DNA of 64,000 nucleotides from Virgibacillus siamensis (GCF_900162695.1 NZ_FUIH01000007.1:2418001-2482000), one strand, 5' to 3'; positions 35,995 to 45,601 are shown, numbered from the stretch's first letter. Made by a program: numbers and translations. Notes: generated by a model not told the origin, from the letters alone.

Positions 35995-36030
35995 TCTTTA
36001 TGCCCTCCTGTTATCTCTAGTGATGTGCGA

Positions 36031-36732
36031 TTAATAATTGTCAGGTTTAAAGTCAATTTGCATACGTTTATCCGGGTTGACCACGCGTATTACACTTTCA
36101 TAAACATAATACAATGTGCGGTTAATTGCTTCTTCCTTTGTATACATTCGGCGGTGGTTCATCACGGTACTCATCATGCCCTTCCACAGCAACAGTGTCG
36201 TATCAGCAATCAACTCAATATCTTGTTGTTTGATATATCCTTCGTCAACAGTACTCTGAATATAGGAAGCACTACGTTTAGAAAAATTATGCTCCGTAAT
36301 AATTGATTGAATTTGTTCAGGCAATCCAATCAGATCATTTTGGAAAACGTTATAATAATCATTCAACATTTCCTCTGCCACCAATCCTAAATTATCCATA
36401 AAAATGACAGAGTATATGTTTGGCTGATCAAAGGAATGTTTACAAAAACACTCCCAGGAGTAAAGCCATTTTTCCACTGTATTTGTTCCCTTTTTCATAT
36501 ATATTGGTAATTCTTCAATATACCCGGTTGTAAATCGCATGGCTGCAAAAAATTTCAAGTGGGATAAATCCTTGAAATAATTATATGCCGTTGAACTGGT
36601 GAACCCTGCCTTGTCTGCAATTTTCCGGATCGTTACATGATCAATTCCTTCTTCTTCAATAACTTCTGTTGCCGCATCTATGAAATAACGCCACATACGT
36701 GTTCGTTGTATTTCTTTCCTGCTTGATTTCAT
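36031..36732 (-). CDS. TetR-family transcriptional regulator
   Basis: 233 aa. N-terminal HTH at about 12-60 (ATEVIEEEGIDHVTIRKIADKAGFTSSTAYNYFKDL), then an all-helical ligand domain with no family I can name. ATG at 36732 overlaps the BCCT gene stop by 4 bp (ATGA), so the two are translated together. It probably autoregulates this operon through the palindrome at 38493-38506. Confidence 0.85.
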   Translation of the reverse strand: MKSSRKEIQRTRMWRYFIDAATEVIEEEGIDHVTIRKIADKAGFTSSTAYNYFKDLSHLKFFAAMRFTTGYIEELPIYMKKGTNTVEKWLYSWECFCKHSFDQPNIYSVIFMDNLGLVAEEMLNDYYNVFQNDLIGLPEQIQSIITEHNFSKRSASYIQSTVDEGYIKQQDIELIADTTLLLWKGMMSTVMNHRRMYTKEEAINRTLYYVYESVIRVVNPDKRMQIDFKPDNY

Positions 36733-38354
36733 TTGTTCACTTCCTTGCTTTTTCTACCGCTATTTTCTACATAATGGTGCAGATGTTCGTTATTATTTAA
36801 CCATTTAATTAATGAAATGGCCATTAGCAGATACATGATTAGTACAGGAACCGATACAAGAACAGAGGATGTTTGCACTACATCCAGCCCGCCTACAACC
36901 GTTAAGCTAATAGCCAGTGCTGACAATAGAATACCCCATAGCAGCCGATGCCAGCGAGCCGGCTCAGCAGTCATTCCTAATTCTTTTGTTGCCACACTTG
37001 CAATAACGTAACTGGCAGAATCGAGTGAAGTTGCCAGGAATACAAAACCGAGGATTACGAAAAACACGGAAACAATAACCGGTAATGGCAACGAGTTCAG
37101 TACAGCTACAATAGCAGCCTGTCCACTTTCTTCGGATAATATCTTCGTCAAATTCACTTCACCGCTTAATTGAAGATCCATTGCATACCCGCCGAACACC
37201 GCAAAATATAACCAGCTTCCGATTGAACCCCACATTAACACATTAAAAACCAATTCACGTATACTGCGGCCTTTAGAAATACGGGCTACAAATATACCTA
37301 TAAATGGTGCTGTGGCTGCAAACCATGCCCAATAAAACACAGTCCACGCCTGCGGAAATCCACCTTGGGCTATTGGATCCGTATACAGACTCATCCTCAT
37401 AAATTCATCCAGCATGATACCCATACTATTGGTGAAATACGACAAAATAAACAGTGTAGGACCAACGATAATGACAAACAGAGCTAGACCCAATGCCATA
37501 TAAACATTCCAGTCACTTAATTTACGAATACCTTTATATAGGCCCATATAAGCACTTGAGCTGAAAATAAAGGTCCAAATTATAATAATAACAATATCCA
37601 ACCATAATGAAGGCTCTAATCCAAATAAGTCTCCAATTACAGCTGAGACCATTGGAACACCAAGACCCAGTGAAGTACCGAGACCGCCGATCATACTCCA
37701 AATAACCAATACATCAATCGCCTTACCCAAAAATCCATCTGCATGTTTACCGAGTACCCCTCTGCAGGCGGCACTTATTTTTAAAGAATGATCTTTTCGC
37801 ACAAAAAAACTGTACGCCATCACAACAGCCGGGAGTGCATATAGTGCCCATGCTGAAATCCCCCAGTGGAATAATCCGTAGCTAAGTGCATATTCAGCAG
37901 CACCTGTTGATTCCGGTTCGATACGGAAAGGAGGACCAGTATAATAATAGAGTGGTTCAACAATTGACCAGAACATAATGCTTGTTCCCATACTGGCGCA
38001 GAATAGCATTCCACCCCAACTGAATCGGCTGAATTCCGGCTTGTCGTCCGGACCGCCCAATTTAACTTTTCCATATTTTCCAACCATCAGCCAGATTAAA
38101 ATTATAAATAGACCAATTGTCAAAAATTCAAACGCCCAGTCAAATCGGAAAGTAATTTCTGTCATCATATTTGATACAACCGGACCAGCTGTTTCTCTAA
38201 ATATTACCAATAATATAGTTACGCCTACCACCAGGATGATTGATGGCCAAAAGATAGTTTTTTCTAATTTTGGATTCATATAATTGCTTGCATACCTCCA
38301 ATATGTTGTATATTTCATGGTTGTTGATAAATCGAGAATGGTTTTTGTATCCAT
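36729..38354 (-). CDS. BCCT-family betaine/choline/carnitine-type transporter
   Basis: 541 aa with 12 predicted spans and the BCCT signature (WTVFYWAWFAATAPFIGIFVARISKGRS; also SWGGMLFCASMGTSIMFW). Members import quaternary ammonium compounds with Na+ or H+, for osmoprotection or as nutrients. The start is uncertain: ATG 38354 has no clear SD, and ATG 38279 (N-terminus MNPKLEKTIFWPS, typical of BCCT proteins) has GGAGG but 15 nt away. Control by its own TetR gene suggests substrate-specific catabolic or toxic-compound control rather than osmotic control alone. Neighbouring upstream genes include an aldehyde dehydrogenase and aminotransferase. Confidence 0.9.
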   Translation of the reverse strand: MDTKTILDLSTTMKYTTYWRYASNYMNPKLEKTIFWPSIILVVGVTILLVIFRETAGPVVSNMMTEITFRFDWAFEFLTIGLFIILIWLMVGKYGKVKLGGPDDKPEFSRFSWGGMLFCASMGTSIMFWSIVEPLYYYTGPPFRIEPESTGAAEYALSYGLFHWGISAWALYALPAVVMAYSFFVRKDHSLKISAACRGVLGKHADGFLGKAIDVLVIWSMIGGLGTSLGLGVPMVSAVIGDLFGLEPSLWLDIVIIIIWTFIFSSSAYMGLYKGIRKLSDWNVYMALGLALFVIIVGPTLFILSYFTNSMGIMLDEFMRMSLYTDPIAQGGFPQAWTVFYWAWFAATAPFIGIFVARISKGRSIRELVFNVLMWGSIGSWLYFAVFGGYAMDLQLSGEVNLTKILSEESGQAAIVAVLNSLPLPVIVSVFFVILGFVFLATSLDSASYVIASVATKELGMTAEPARWHRLLWGILLSALAISLTVVGGLDVVQTSSVLVSVPVLIMYLLMAISLIKWLNNNEHLHHYVENSGRKSKEVNK

Positions 38355-38475
38355 CCATTGTCTATTTATCTAATAATTTTCTGATACCTTGAACAAAATC
38401 TATACCTCTATTGATAAATCATGCCCTCCTGAACTGTTAAATCTTCCTCCTTCCCAAGTAAAATAAAAATACTTT

Positions 38476-38506
38476 ATGAACACATTTTTCAAATGAACGT
38501 GTTCAT
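38476..38506. promoter_or_regulatory. Candidate TetR operator upstream of the BCCT operon
   Basis: ATGAAC-GT-GTTCAT perfect dyad (38493-38506) with an extra ATGAACA half-site at 38476, about 140 bp before the BCCT start. It fits a TetR-family operator in form. The remainder of 38355-38530 holds no gene. Confidence 0.5.
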
Positions 38507-38530
38507 GATAGCATAATATTACTATTTGTC

Positions 38531-38565
38531 AAAAAAATACGGGAAGCCACATTCATGGCCTCCCG
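38531..38565 (-). terminator. Terminator after mmsA
   Basis: CGGGAGGCCA / TGGCTTCCCG arms (one mismatch) followed on the minus strand by TATTTTTTTG. Confidence 0.88.
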
Positions 38566-38619
38566 CTTACATTACACGTTCATTACCTGATTATAGGTGT
38601 CACCCGTTTTTGTTTCTTC

Positions 38620-40080
38620 CTAAACCCATCGAGTAGTAATAGCCTTCTTACGCGTATAAAATTCTATACCATCTTTTCCGTTTACATGCAGATCGCCGTA
38701 GAAGGAATCTTTCCAGCCTGAAAACGGAAAGAAAGCCATTGGGGCCGGAACACCGATATTTACTCCCAGCATACCTGCATCAATCTTCTCTCTGAAGGTG
38801 CGTACCGATCCTCCATCATTAGTAAAGATACAAGATCCATTTGCAAATCTTGATTTATTTGTTAATTCAATTGCTTCTTCAAGATCCTTGACACGGATAA
38901 CTGACAAAATAGGTGCGAACATTTCATCTTCCCAAATCTTCATTTCACTTGTCACATTATCAAAGATTGTAGGGCCGACAAAATAACCTTTTTGTTGAAG
39001 ACCTTTATCCTCTCGCCCGTCACGGACTAGTTTTGCTCCTTCTTTTTCGCCGGTCTCAATATACTGTAATGTACGTTCTTTATGCTGATCTCGAATAACC
39101 GGTCCCAGAAAAACTCCCTCATCCAAACCATTCCCAATTTTTATTTCATTTGCCTTTTGAATTAATTGTTCAACAAATTCATCTGCTATCGATTCATGCA
39201 CGGCTACAACTGAACAAGCCATACACCGTTCTCCTGCAGAGCCAAATGCTGCACTAATCACTTGGGTAGTTGCATTATCTAAATTGGCGTCACTTAATAC
39301 AATGGAATGGTTTTTTGCCCCGGAAAGTGCCTGAACACGTTTAAGGTTTTCCGTGCCCCTTTTATATACATATTCAGCAACCGGTTGTGAACCTACGAAG
39401 GAAATAGCATCAATTTGTTGATGATCCAATAAACCATTTACCACATCGTGTGCCCCATGCACGATGTTAAATACTCCAGCTGGCAACCCCGCTTCTTCCA
39501 ACAATTCACCAAGTCGATTGGCAAGTATTGGAGTGCGTTCAGATGGCTTCAGAACAAATGTATTTCCCGTTACAATAGCCATTGGGAACATCCAGGCGGG
39601 AACCATCATTGGAAAGTTAAATGGTGTAATCCCACCAATAACCCCGATAGGGTAACGATATACCCCTGATTCTAATCCTGCGGCAATTGATGGTAATTGG
39701 TCACCCATCATAAGTGATGGTGCCCCGGAAGCAAACTCCACACATTCAATACCTCGCAAGACTTCACCATATGCCTCTTTATAACTTTTTCCATTTTCAA
39801 TAGTGACCAGTTCCGCAAGTTCTTCCCAATGTTCAACAAGTAATTGCTGATACTTAAATAGAATGCGCGCACGTTTTGGGACAGGAACTTCCTTCCAAGT
39901 CTCGAATGTTTCCGCAGCAACTTTTACGGCCTTATCCAAGTCTTCCTTGCTGGAAATTGGCACATGGGCTATCACTTCACCGGTTGCCGGATTAAATACT
40001 TTTTCGGTTTTGTCTGAAGTTGCATCAATCCATTCGCCATTTACATAGTTTTTTATTGTTTTTACTTCTGTTTCAATCAT
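38620..40080 (-). CDS. mmsA: CoA-acylating methylmalonate-/malonate-semialdehyde dehydrogenase
   Basis: 486 aa, MmsA/IolA family. It converts malonate semialdehyde to acetyl-CoA, or methylmalonate semialdehyde to propionyl-CoA, with NAD+. Catalytic C286 in FGSAGERCMACS; GVIGGITPFNFPMMVPAWM is diagnostic of this subfamily. ATG at 40080 has TAGGAGG upstream. It follows the class III aminotransferase by 25 bp, which would supply the semialdehyde from beta-alanine or 3-aminoisobutyrate, the end products of uracil and thymine reduction encoded further on. No inositol genes are present, so an iolA role is less likely. Confidence 0.9.
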   Translation of the reverse strand: MIETEVKTIKNYVNGEWIDATSDKTEKVFNPATGEVIAHVPISSKEDLDKAVKVAAETFETWKEVPVPKRARILFKYQQLLVEHWEELAELVTIENGKSYKEAYGEVLRGIECVEFASGAPSLMMGDQLPSIAAGLESGVYRYPIGVIGGITPFNFPMMVPAWMFPMAIVTGNTFVLKPSERTPILANRLGELLEEAGLPAGVFNIVHGAHDVVNGLLDHQQIDAISFVGSQPVAEYVYKRGTENLKRVQALSGAKNHSIVLSDANLDNATTQVISAAFGSAGERCMACSVVAVHESIADEFVEQLIQKANEIKIGNGLDEGVFLGPVIRDQHKERTLQYIETGEKEGAKLVRDGREDKGLQQKGYFVGPTIFDNVTSEMKIWEDEMFAPILSVIRVKDLEEAIELTNKSRFANGSCIFTNDGGSVRTFREKIDAGMLGVNIGVPAPMAFFPFSGWKDSFYGDLHVNGKDGIEFYTRKKAITTRWV

Positions 40081-40105
40081 AAATTTTGCCTCCTAAATAG
40101 TGGTA

Positions 40106-41449
40106 TCAACGTTTAGCAAATGCCTTTTTTATCGTGTTCACAATAATATCAAGTTGCTCATCATCGATAATGAGCGGTGGACAAAGTGCAATAACATTAT
40201 TAAATCCGTCAACTGTGCTTCCATTTTTCCCGATAATTACCCCATCTTCCTTACACAGGGCTATGATTCTATCAACTTTTTCTGAGGATGCAGGGTCTTG
40301 TGTTAATTTGTTCTCTACCAATTCGATTCCTGCAAGCAGTCCTTTGCCACGAATATCCCCAACATTCGGATGTTCTTTTAGCTCACGCAGTTTTTCCAAT
40401 AACTTTTTGCCCATCTTTTCAGAGCGTTCGACCAAATTTTCACGTTCCATAATTTCCATATTTTTCAATGCAACCGCACACGATGCCGGGTTACCTCCAA
40501 ATGTGTTTACATGACGGAAGTGGTCATATTTTTCGGTCCCTTTAAACGCTTCATAAATATCTTTTCGAACCGCGGTTGCAGAAAGAGGAAGCGAACCATT
40601 CGTTATTCCTTTCGCCATTGTTACAATATCTGGTGTTACACCATAATTTTGAAAACCAAAGCGCTTACCTGTTCTGCCAAAGCCGCAGATTACTTCGTCA
40701 ACTATCAACAAAACCCCATGCTTATCACAAATCTCCCTGACTCTCGGCAAATAACTTTCGTGGGGCATAATTACACCACCACCCGTAATAATCGGTTCCA
40801 TTATCACGGCGGCAACGCTTTCATTCATTTCCCAGGTGATTACACGGTCAATTTCGTCCGCACACGCAAGACTGCGTTCTTCATCTGATCCCTTATATGG
40901 ACACCTATATATATCCGGCGGTGTAACATGAAGAAAACCCTGGGCAAGCGGTTCATATCGATATTTCCTTTGCGCCTGACCGGTAGCTGCCAGCGCCCCC
41001 ATTGAATTTCCATGGTATGCCCTGTATCTTGATATAAATTTATGACGGCCTGGTTCCCCATTTTGTTGGTGAAATTGACGGGCAATTTTAAACGCTGTCT
41101 CATTTGCTTCCGATCCACTGTTTGAGTAAAAGATTACATATTCATCTCCAAGCCATTCGTTTAATTTTTCCCCAAGTTCAATTGCCGGGACGTGACTATG
41201 AGACATTGGGAAATAGGAAAGTTCCTTCAACTGATCATACGCAGCCTGAGCTAGCTCCTCCCTGCCGTATCCAGCATTAACACACCAAAGTCCGGACATT
41301 GCATCAAGAAATTCCTTCCCGTTCGTATCTTTTACATAGGCACCTTTTGCTTCACTCATCACCATCGTGGCCTTTGGATTGTATGGACGCATGGCATGCC
41401 AAATGTACTTTTCGTCCTTGTCCTGTAACCCAATTGGTTTGGTTTCCAT
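40106..41449 (-). CDS. Class III omega-aminotransferase, beta-alanine:pyruvate type
   Basis: 447 aa PLP enzyme. YSNSGSEANETAFK, DEVICGFGRTG (D251) and TMAKG with K280 forming the Schiff base are intact. The order with mmsA indicates transfer of the omega-amino group of beta-alanine (or 3-aminoisobutyrate) to pyruvate. ATG at 41449 has GGAG 8 nt upstream; a start three codons earlier (41458) is possible. Taurine:pyruvate or polyamine transaminase activity cannot be excluded from sequence alone. A PucR-operator-like site lies about 80 bp upstream. Confidence 0.85.
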   Translation of the reverse strand: METKPIGLQDKDEKYIWHAMRPYNPKATMVMSEAKGAYVKDTNGKEFLDAMSGLWCVNAGYGREELAQAAYDQLKELSYFPMSHSHVPAIELGEKLNEWLGDEYVIFYSNSGSEANETAFKIARQFHQQNGEPGRHKFISRYRAYHGNSMGALAATGQAQRKYRYEPLAQGFLHVTPPDIYRCPYKGSDEERSLACADEIDRVITWEMNESVAAVIMEPIITGGGVIMPHESYLPRVREICDKHGVLLIVDEVICGFGRTGKRFGFQNYGVTPDIVTMAKGITNGSLPLSATAVRKDIYEAFKGTEKYDHFRHVNTFGGNPASCAVALKNMEIMERENLVERSEKMGKKLLEKLRELKEHPNVGDIRGKGLLAGIELVENKLTQDPASSEKVDRIIALCKEDGVIIGKNGSTVDGFNNVIALCPPLIIDDEQLDIIVNTIKKAFAKR

Positions 41450-41529
41450 CAACACCACTCCTTTTTATTTACTTACTATGGAAAAATATGAATTTATACT
41501 ATAAACATTACTATTGATTTACAAATCCT

Positions 41530-41549
41530 ACATTAGACATTTAGTTAAA
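41530..41549. promoter_or_regulatory. Partial copy of the pucR palindrome
   Basis: ACATTAGACAT (41530-41540) followed by GTTAAA (41544-41549) repeats the core of the 43911-43940 palindrome, where the same 11-mer is followed at the same distance by GTTAAA. It is placed in the aminotransferase promoter region. Confidence 0.5.
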
Positions 41550-41592
41550 TGATCACTTTAGTTATTTAACAATTAGGAATCAACCTATTTGA

Positions 41593-42084
41593 CTAAAGTG
41601 GGTGGTACTTTCCTGTAACCGCATCGACTGTCAGCAAAAATCTATCAGAAGAGTGCTTGCGCCCTTCAGCAATCCAGTACGGTCTGTAGAATACCTCTTT
41701 CTTCGTTAAAGTAAGTTTCGGCATAGATAAAACCTTTAGTTTATAAGAAATGGAGTCGTATAAAAAGTCTTTGGAAATTTCACTTACCTCAAATGAGCCT
41801 AATTTCTTTTGAATGATATTTTGAGGATCTATTTGCTTTTTCTTAAACTTAGGAGATCCATCGATTAGAGAACCGATTCCATTAATACCGTCAACTGTAC
41901 ACCCAACCATTGCGCCAGTTGGACGCGGAAAACTTTTTCTCTCCAATGTATACTCAAAAAAGAAATAGGGATAATAGACAAGCTGGTCTACTATAAATGA
42001 CCCTTTTGAATCCATTTTATCCAGATAATTTTTTATTTCATGATTATTAAATCCAACTTCTTCTGCATTAATTACCTCAATCAT
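41593..42084 (-). CDS. Conserved-looking protein coupled to an SSS symporter, function unknown
   Basis: 163 aa soluble protein with no recognised domain. ATG at 42084 has GAGGGATG at about 7 nt; an ATG at 42093 overlaps the symporter stop as ATGA. Notable stretches: FFFEYTLERKSFPRP, GCTVDGINGIGSLIDG, and a C-terminal FYRPYWIAEGRK ... FLLTVDAVTGKYHPL. It closes the symporter operon, so it may be an accessory or regulatory protein for that transporter. Confidence 0.6.
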   Translation of the reverse strand: MIEVINAEEVGFNNHEIKNYLDKMDSKGSFIVDQLVYYPYFFFEYTLERKSFPRPTGAMVGCTVDGINGIGSLIDGSPKFKKKQIDPQNIIQKKLGSFEVSEISKDFLYDSISYKLKVLSMPKLTLTKKEVFYRPYWIAEGRKHSSDRFLLTVDAVTGKYHPL

Positions 42085-42089
42085 GTTTA

Positions 42090-43651
42090 TCATCCCTCTA
42101 CTGGTATTCTACGCTTAACAAACTCAGAGATTCCCTTTGCTTCAGGAGCAATATCCCGCGCAATATTCTTTTCTATATTCCCGGGCAGTTGACGCGGTCC
42201 TTTTGCTTCCTCGAATGCCTCCTGAATTGGTTTGGAAGGAGTAGATCCAAACCTGTTTCCAACTATCATACCTATAATAGATACAATCAGTCCTCCAAGA
42301 AAAGGATGAACTGCTGTAATACTTTGCCATTCGAAGGAAGTCCAAATAATGTTCGTTACCCCACCGCTGATCATCGCACATAATACCCCGACCTTATTAG
42401 CGTTTTTCCAGTAAACTGAACAAATATATGGGACAAGGAAACTGCACCCAAGTGTACCAAAGGCAAAAACTACTAGCGCAAAAACCGATGGAGGCTGATT
42501 AATTGCTACGACCACACCTAATACACCTGCAAAAAGTATGGCAAGTCGCGATACTAGAATCATTTTGTTTTGACTGGCTTTCTTATCAATAAATCTTTGA
42601 TAGATATCCCGAGACAAAATAGTTCCGGCTTGCATCAAAATTGAATCCGATGTTGACATAATTGCCGCCATAATTGCTGATAGCAAAATTGCTGCAATAA
42701 AGCCGGGAAAGAACGTATATGCCAGTGTAGGTATCACCATTTCGGGGTCTGCCAGATTAGGAAGCAGAATAATTCCGATAAAACCAAGTAAGTATGGAGC
42801 ATAGGAAAAAAGGCTATTATATATTGTGGTCCACAAAATGGCCGATTTTACTGTTTTTGTATTTTTTATTGACATGTGTCTTACAACTACGTGAGGGAGC
42901 CCCATGTATCCAATCGAGTATATCAATACTGCTCCAATAATAACTCCCCATTGACCATAGAAAACAAGATCTTTCCCCCATATACTCAGGTATGAAGAGT
43001 CAATTTGGCCAAGTGATTCATTTAAACCTGAAATCCCCCCGACTTGCGTTAGACCAATAAACAAAATGGCGATTGCTCCGACAACCATGAGTATTCCCTG
43101 AAAAAAGTCCGTCCAGACAACAGCTAAATATCCTCCAGTCGCTGTATAAGCAACAATGATACTTACCCCAACGATGAGGGCCCACTCAAATGGTATTCCC
43201 GTCAAAACTTCCAATGTCTTTCCCGCTGCAATAAACTGCGCAAAAACATAGGCAAAAGAAAAATAATAGAAATAATAGAACCAACAACTCTTATTGCGGG
43301 GCTTTCAAATCGCTTCTCCAAGTACTCTATTGGCGAAAGCGCCTTCAATATTTCAGACATTCGACGCATTCTTTTTCCTAACACAGATAGGTTAACAATA
43401 CCCCCGCCTGCGTCACCTATCGCATACCATATAGCATACCATCCTTGTTGAAAAGCCAGTGCAGGAGCCCCTAGAAACATGAACCCACTCATTGAGGTAC
43501 TTTGCATTGTTAGTGCAGTTACAGCAGGCCCTATATTTCTGTCTCCCAATAAATAACTGTCCACTGACTTAGATGCCTTTCTAGTGAAATATACACCTAT
43601 CGCAAGTAAAACAAGCAAATAAATGATGAATACTATCGCATCACTTCCCAT
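42090..43651 (-). pseudogene. Sodium:solute symporter (SSS family) split by a frameshift
   Basis: Two overlapping frames encode the N-terminal (43651 to about 43262) and C-terminal (to 42090) parts of one SSS/PanF-like permease of about 520 aa. N-terminal signature: TRKASKSVDSYLLGDRN and ALTMQSTSMSGFMFLG. C-terminal part: TATGGYLAVVWTDFFQG and IMAAIMSTSDSILMQAGT, both typical. Continuity returns if one T is added to the T5 run (plus-strand A5, 43259-43263), giving IIFSFAYVFAQFIAAGKTLEVLTG. So a single-base deletion, sequencing error or slippage-corrected gene is likely. ATG 43651 overlaps the upstream small ORF as TAATG. The substrate may be a pyrimidine breakdown product or beta-alanine; unknown. 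Confidence 0.85.
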
Positions 43652-43803
43652 TATTTCATCCCCTTATCATTAAATTTCGAGTAGAATTCATCCTCCTTTT
43701 CATCCCCTTTTTTATGAACGAAATACATTACAATACCAAGTGTTATCCAAATAAATGGCCACGGTACAATCAACCAAAAGGTTTCTGCAGGAAAATTCAA
43801 CAC
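43651..43803 (-). CDS. Small membrane subunit of the SSS symporter
   Basis: 50 aa from GTG 43803 (or TTG 43800) with GGGGGTG upstream. One membrane helix (TFWLIVPWPFIWITLGIVMYFV) with the PWPFIW motif, then a charged tail. Its stop overlaps the symporter start (TAATG). Tiny one-span proteins of this kind are found before some SSS permeases and are thought to be accessory subunits; that is general knowledge plus inference here. Confidence 0.65.
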   Translation of the reverse strand: MLNFPAETFWLIVPWPFIWITLGIVMYFVHKKGDEKEDEFYSKFNDKGMK

Positions 43804-43910
43804 GTAAACACCCCCTTCAATTTATCTAATACATTACATAGACCGATTTTTATAAATCATGGAGTCGCAAGGTGATAGAATATTCCTAATATATGGTACA
43901 CTCTTGACAT

Positions 43911-43940
43911 TTCTTTAACATTAGACATAATGTTAAAGAA
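43911..43940. promoter_or_regulatory. 13-bp perfect palindrome overlapping the pucR promoter
   Basis: TTCTTTAACATTA-GACA-TAATGTTAAAGAA. Just upstream TTGACA (43904-43909) and CATAAT (43926-43931, 16-bp spacer) make a promoter reading into the PucR gene, so a bound protein would cover it. It also lies 107 bp before the divergent symporter operon. Confidence 0.7.
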
Positions 43941-44008
43941 GGACAGCGCTTACATAAACACTTTGAAATATATCAATGCTAAAATTCATATGGGGGAGGT
44001 TGTTTTGT

Positions 44009-45601
44009 GTGGAACTGACTGTGCAGGATGCTCTTAATCGTCCGCTTTTTAAAAATGCTAAGGTAATAGCAGGGGAAAATGGATTAAATCGCAGGGTTAA
44101 TTGGGTTCATATTGTTGAAATAAATAAATTTGGTCATTTATTAAATGGCCAGGAGATTATTTTAACAACCGGAGTTGAATGGACAAAAGATAAAACAAAA
44201 GGTTTACACTTTATGGAGCAACTTATCACACATAATTCATCAGCACTGTGCATTGAAACAGAGAAACAGAATGGAAATTTTTCAAAGGAAATGTTGTTAT
44301 TGGCCGATAAAAACAATATACCCATTATTGTTTTTAATAAAGAGGTTAAATTTGTTGATATCACCAAAGACTTACATGAAGTTTTATTAGGTTATCGGGA
44401 AAATTCATGGTGGAGTCTGGAAAATTTATATAAAAGATTTAACGATACGCTTGTCTCAGGTGGTACAATTGGAGAATTTTTAAAAGTATTACATAAGAGT
44501 ACAAAAAAGCAGATTGTACTGATCCATAATGATAACCAATTTCATTTTTTTCCTTCCCCGCCTGCCAAACAACAGAAAAAATGGGTAAAGCAAATCCAGG
44601 ACTCTCCAAAAGATTTTTGTACCTATCCTGTAAATTTTTTGAATGAAACCGTGGCAAAACTTTATCTTCTGGAGGACAGGGATAAAGTTTCCTTCACACA
44701 TGACTTATCTGCTAAAAGGTGCAGTGAATTTATCAGCCAATACTTCTGGAAGTACTACCAGCAAAGAGAAGTACATCAAATTAAAGAGAATGAGTGGTTG
44801 TTACAAATTTATAATGGAACGATGTCACATGAAAAAGCAACAGAATTATTTAAGCAAAATAATCCTGAAGTCGATTTTAAACAAGCTATTGTGGGGGTAA
44901 TACCGGAAAGTGAAGGACATATATCCATTGAAAAAAATAATAGCGTAATAACCATGGGACTAATGCTTATTCGTTCGATTTTTCATAGTAAAGGTTTTAA
45001 TGTTTTAACAGTTAAAGACGAATCTAAAAATTGTTATGTATTATTACTGATCAACAAACGGGAAGACAGTACATTTTTCCTTCGAATAACAGAAGCCACT
45101 CGTCACTTGTTCCAATCTAATATCGACGGATTCAGTAAGGAGGATATTCGCTTAATCAGTTTCGGAAAAGAAGTAAATAGTTTTAAAATGGTCCGGGAAA
45201 GCTATCAGACTTCACTCATCAGTTTAAACTTTCAGCAAAGTATTTCTCCTCTTCAACCACCTTTTTATAAAAACTTAGCAGTATACCGTCTTATAGATCA
45301 ATCAAATGATGTATCCCACCTAAGAGAAATTATATACGATTATATTGGTCCAATTATTTCCTACGACCAGCAAAATGGTACAGAACTTTTGAAAACGTTG
45401 AAAGTCTATTTGAAAAATTTAGGATCGAAGAAAAGCACAGCTGATGAATTATATATTGTACGTCAAACGTTATATCATCGACTGAATCGTATAAAATTGT
45501 TAATTGGAGAAGATTTTATGGATCCCGAAAAGAGAATTATGATTGAAACTGCAATTTATTTTTTAATGTATTTTAAAAAAATGAGTCTGATTTCTGTGTA
45601 A
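44009..45601 (+). CDS. PucR-family transcriptional regulator
   Basis: 530 aa. GTG start at 44009 has GGGGGAGG 9 nt upstream; ATG 43976 lies before that SD. The N-terminal PucR domain (VQDALNRPLFKNAKVIAGENGLNRRVNWVHI, LTTGVEW) is at about 1-125, and the C-terminal PucR helix-turn-helix (ELLKTLKVYLKNLGSKKSTADELYIVRQTLYHRLNRIK) is at about 455-520. PucR-type proteins control purine or pyrimidine nitrogen use. Position between the transporter operon and the amidase suggests it governs the surrounding pyrimidine genes, perhaps through the palindrome in its own promoter. Confidence 0.85.
   Translation: MELTVQDALNRPLFKNAKVIAGENGLNRRVNWVHIVEINKFGHLLNGQEIILTTGVEWTKDKTKGLHFMEQLITHNSSALCIETEKQNGNFSKEMLLLADKNNIPIIVFNKEVKFVDITKDLHEVLLGYRENSWWSLENLYKRFNDTLVSGGTIGEFLKVLHKSTKKQIVLIHNDNQFHFFPSPPAKQQKKWVKQIQDSPKDFCTYPVNFLNETVAKLYLLEDRDKVSFTHDLSAKRCSEFISQYFWKYYQQREVHQIKENEWLLQIYNGTMSHEKATELFKQNNPEVDFKQAIVGVIPESEGHISIEKNNSVITMGLMLIRSIFHSKGFNVLTVKDESKNCYVLLLINKREDSTFFLRITEATRHLFQSNIDGFSKEDIRLISFGKEVNSFKMVRESYQTSLISLNFQQSISPLQPPFYKNLAVYRLIDQSNDVSHLREIIYDYIGPIISYDQQNGTELLKTLKVYLKNLGSKKSTADELYIVRQTLYHRLNRIKLLIGEDFMDPEKRIMIETAIYFLMYFKKMSLISV

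Noticed and set aside
38620..40080. Inositol catabolism gene iolA
   Set aside because: Sequence family is the same, but no other iol gene is present; the adjacent aminotransferase indicates semialdehyde from a beta-amino acid.
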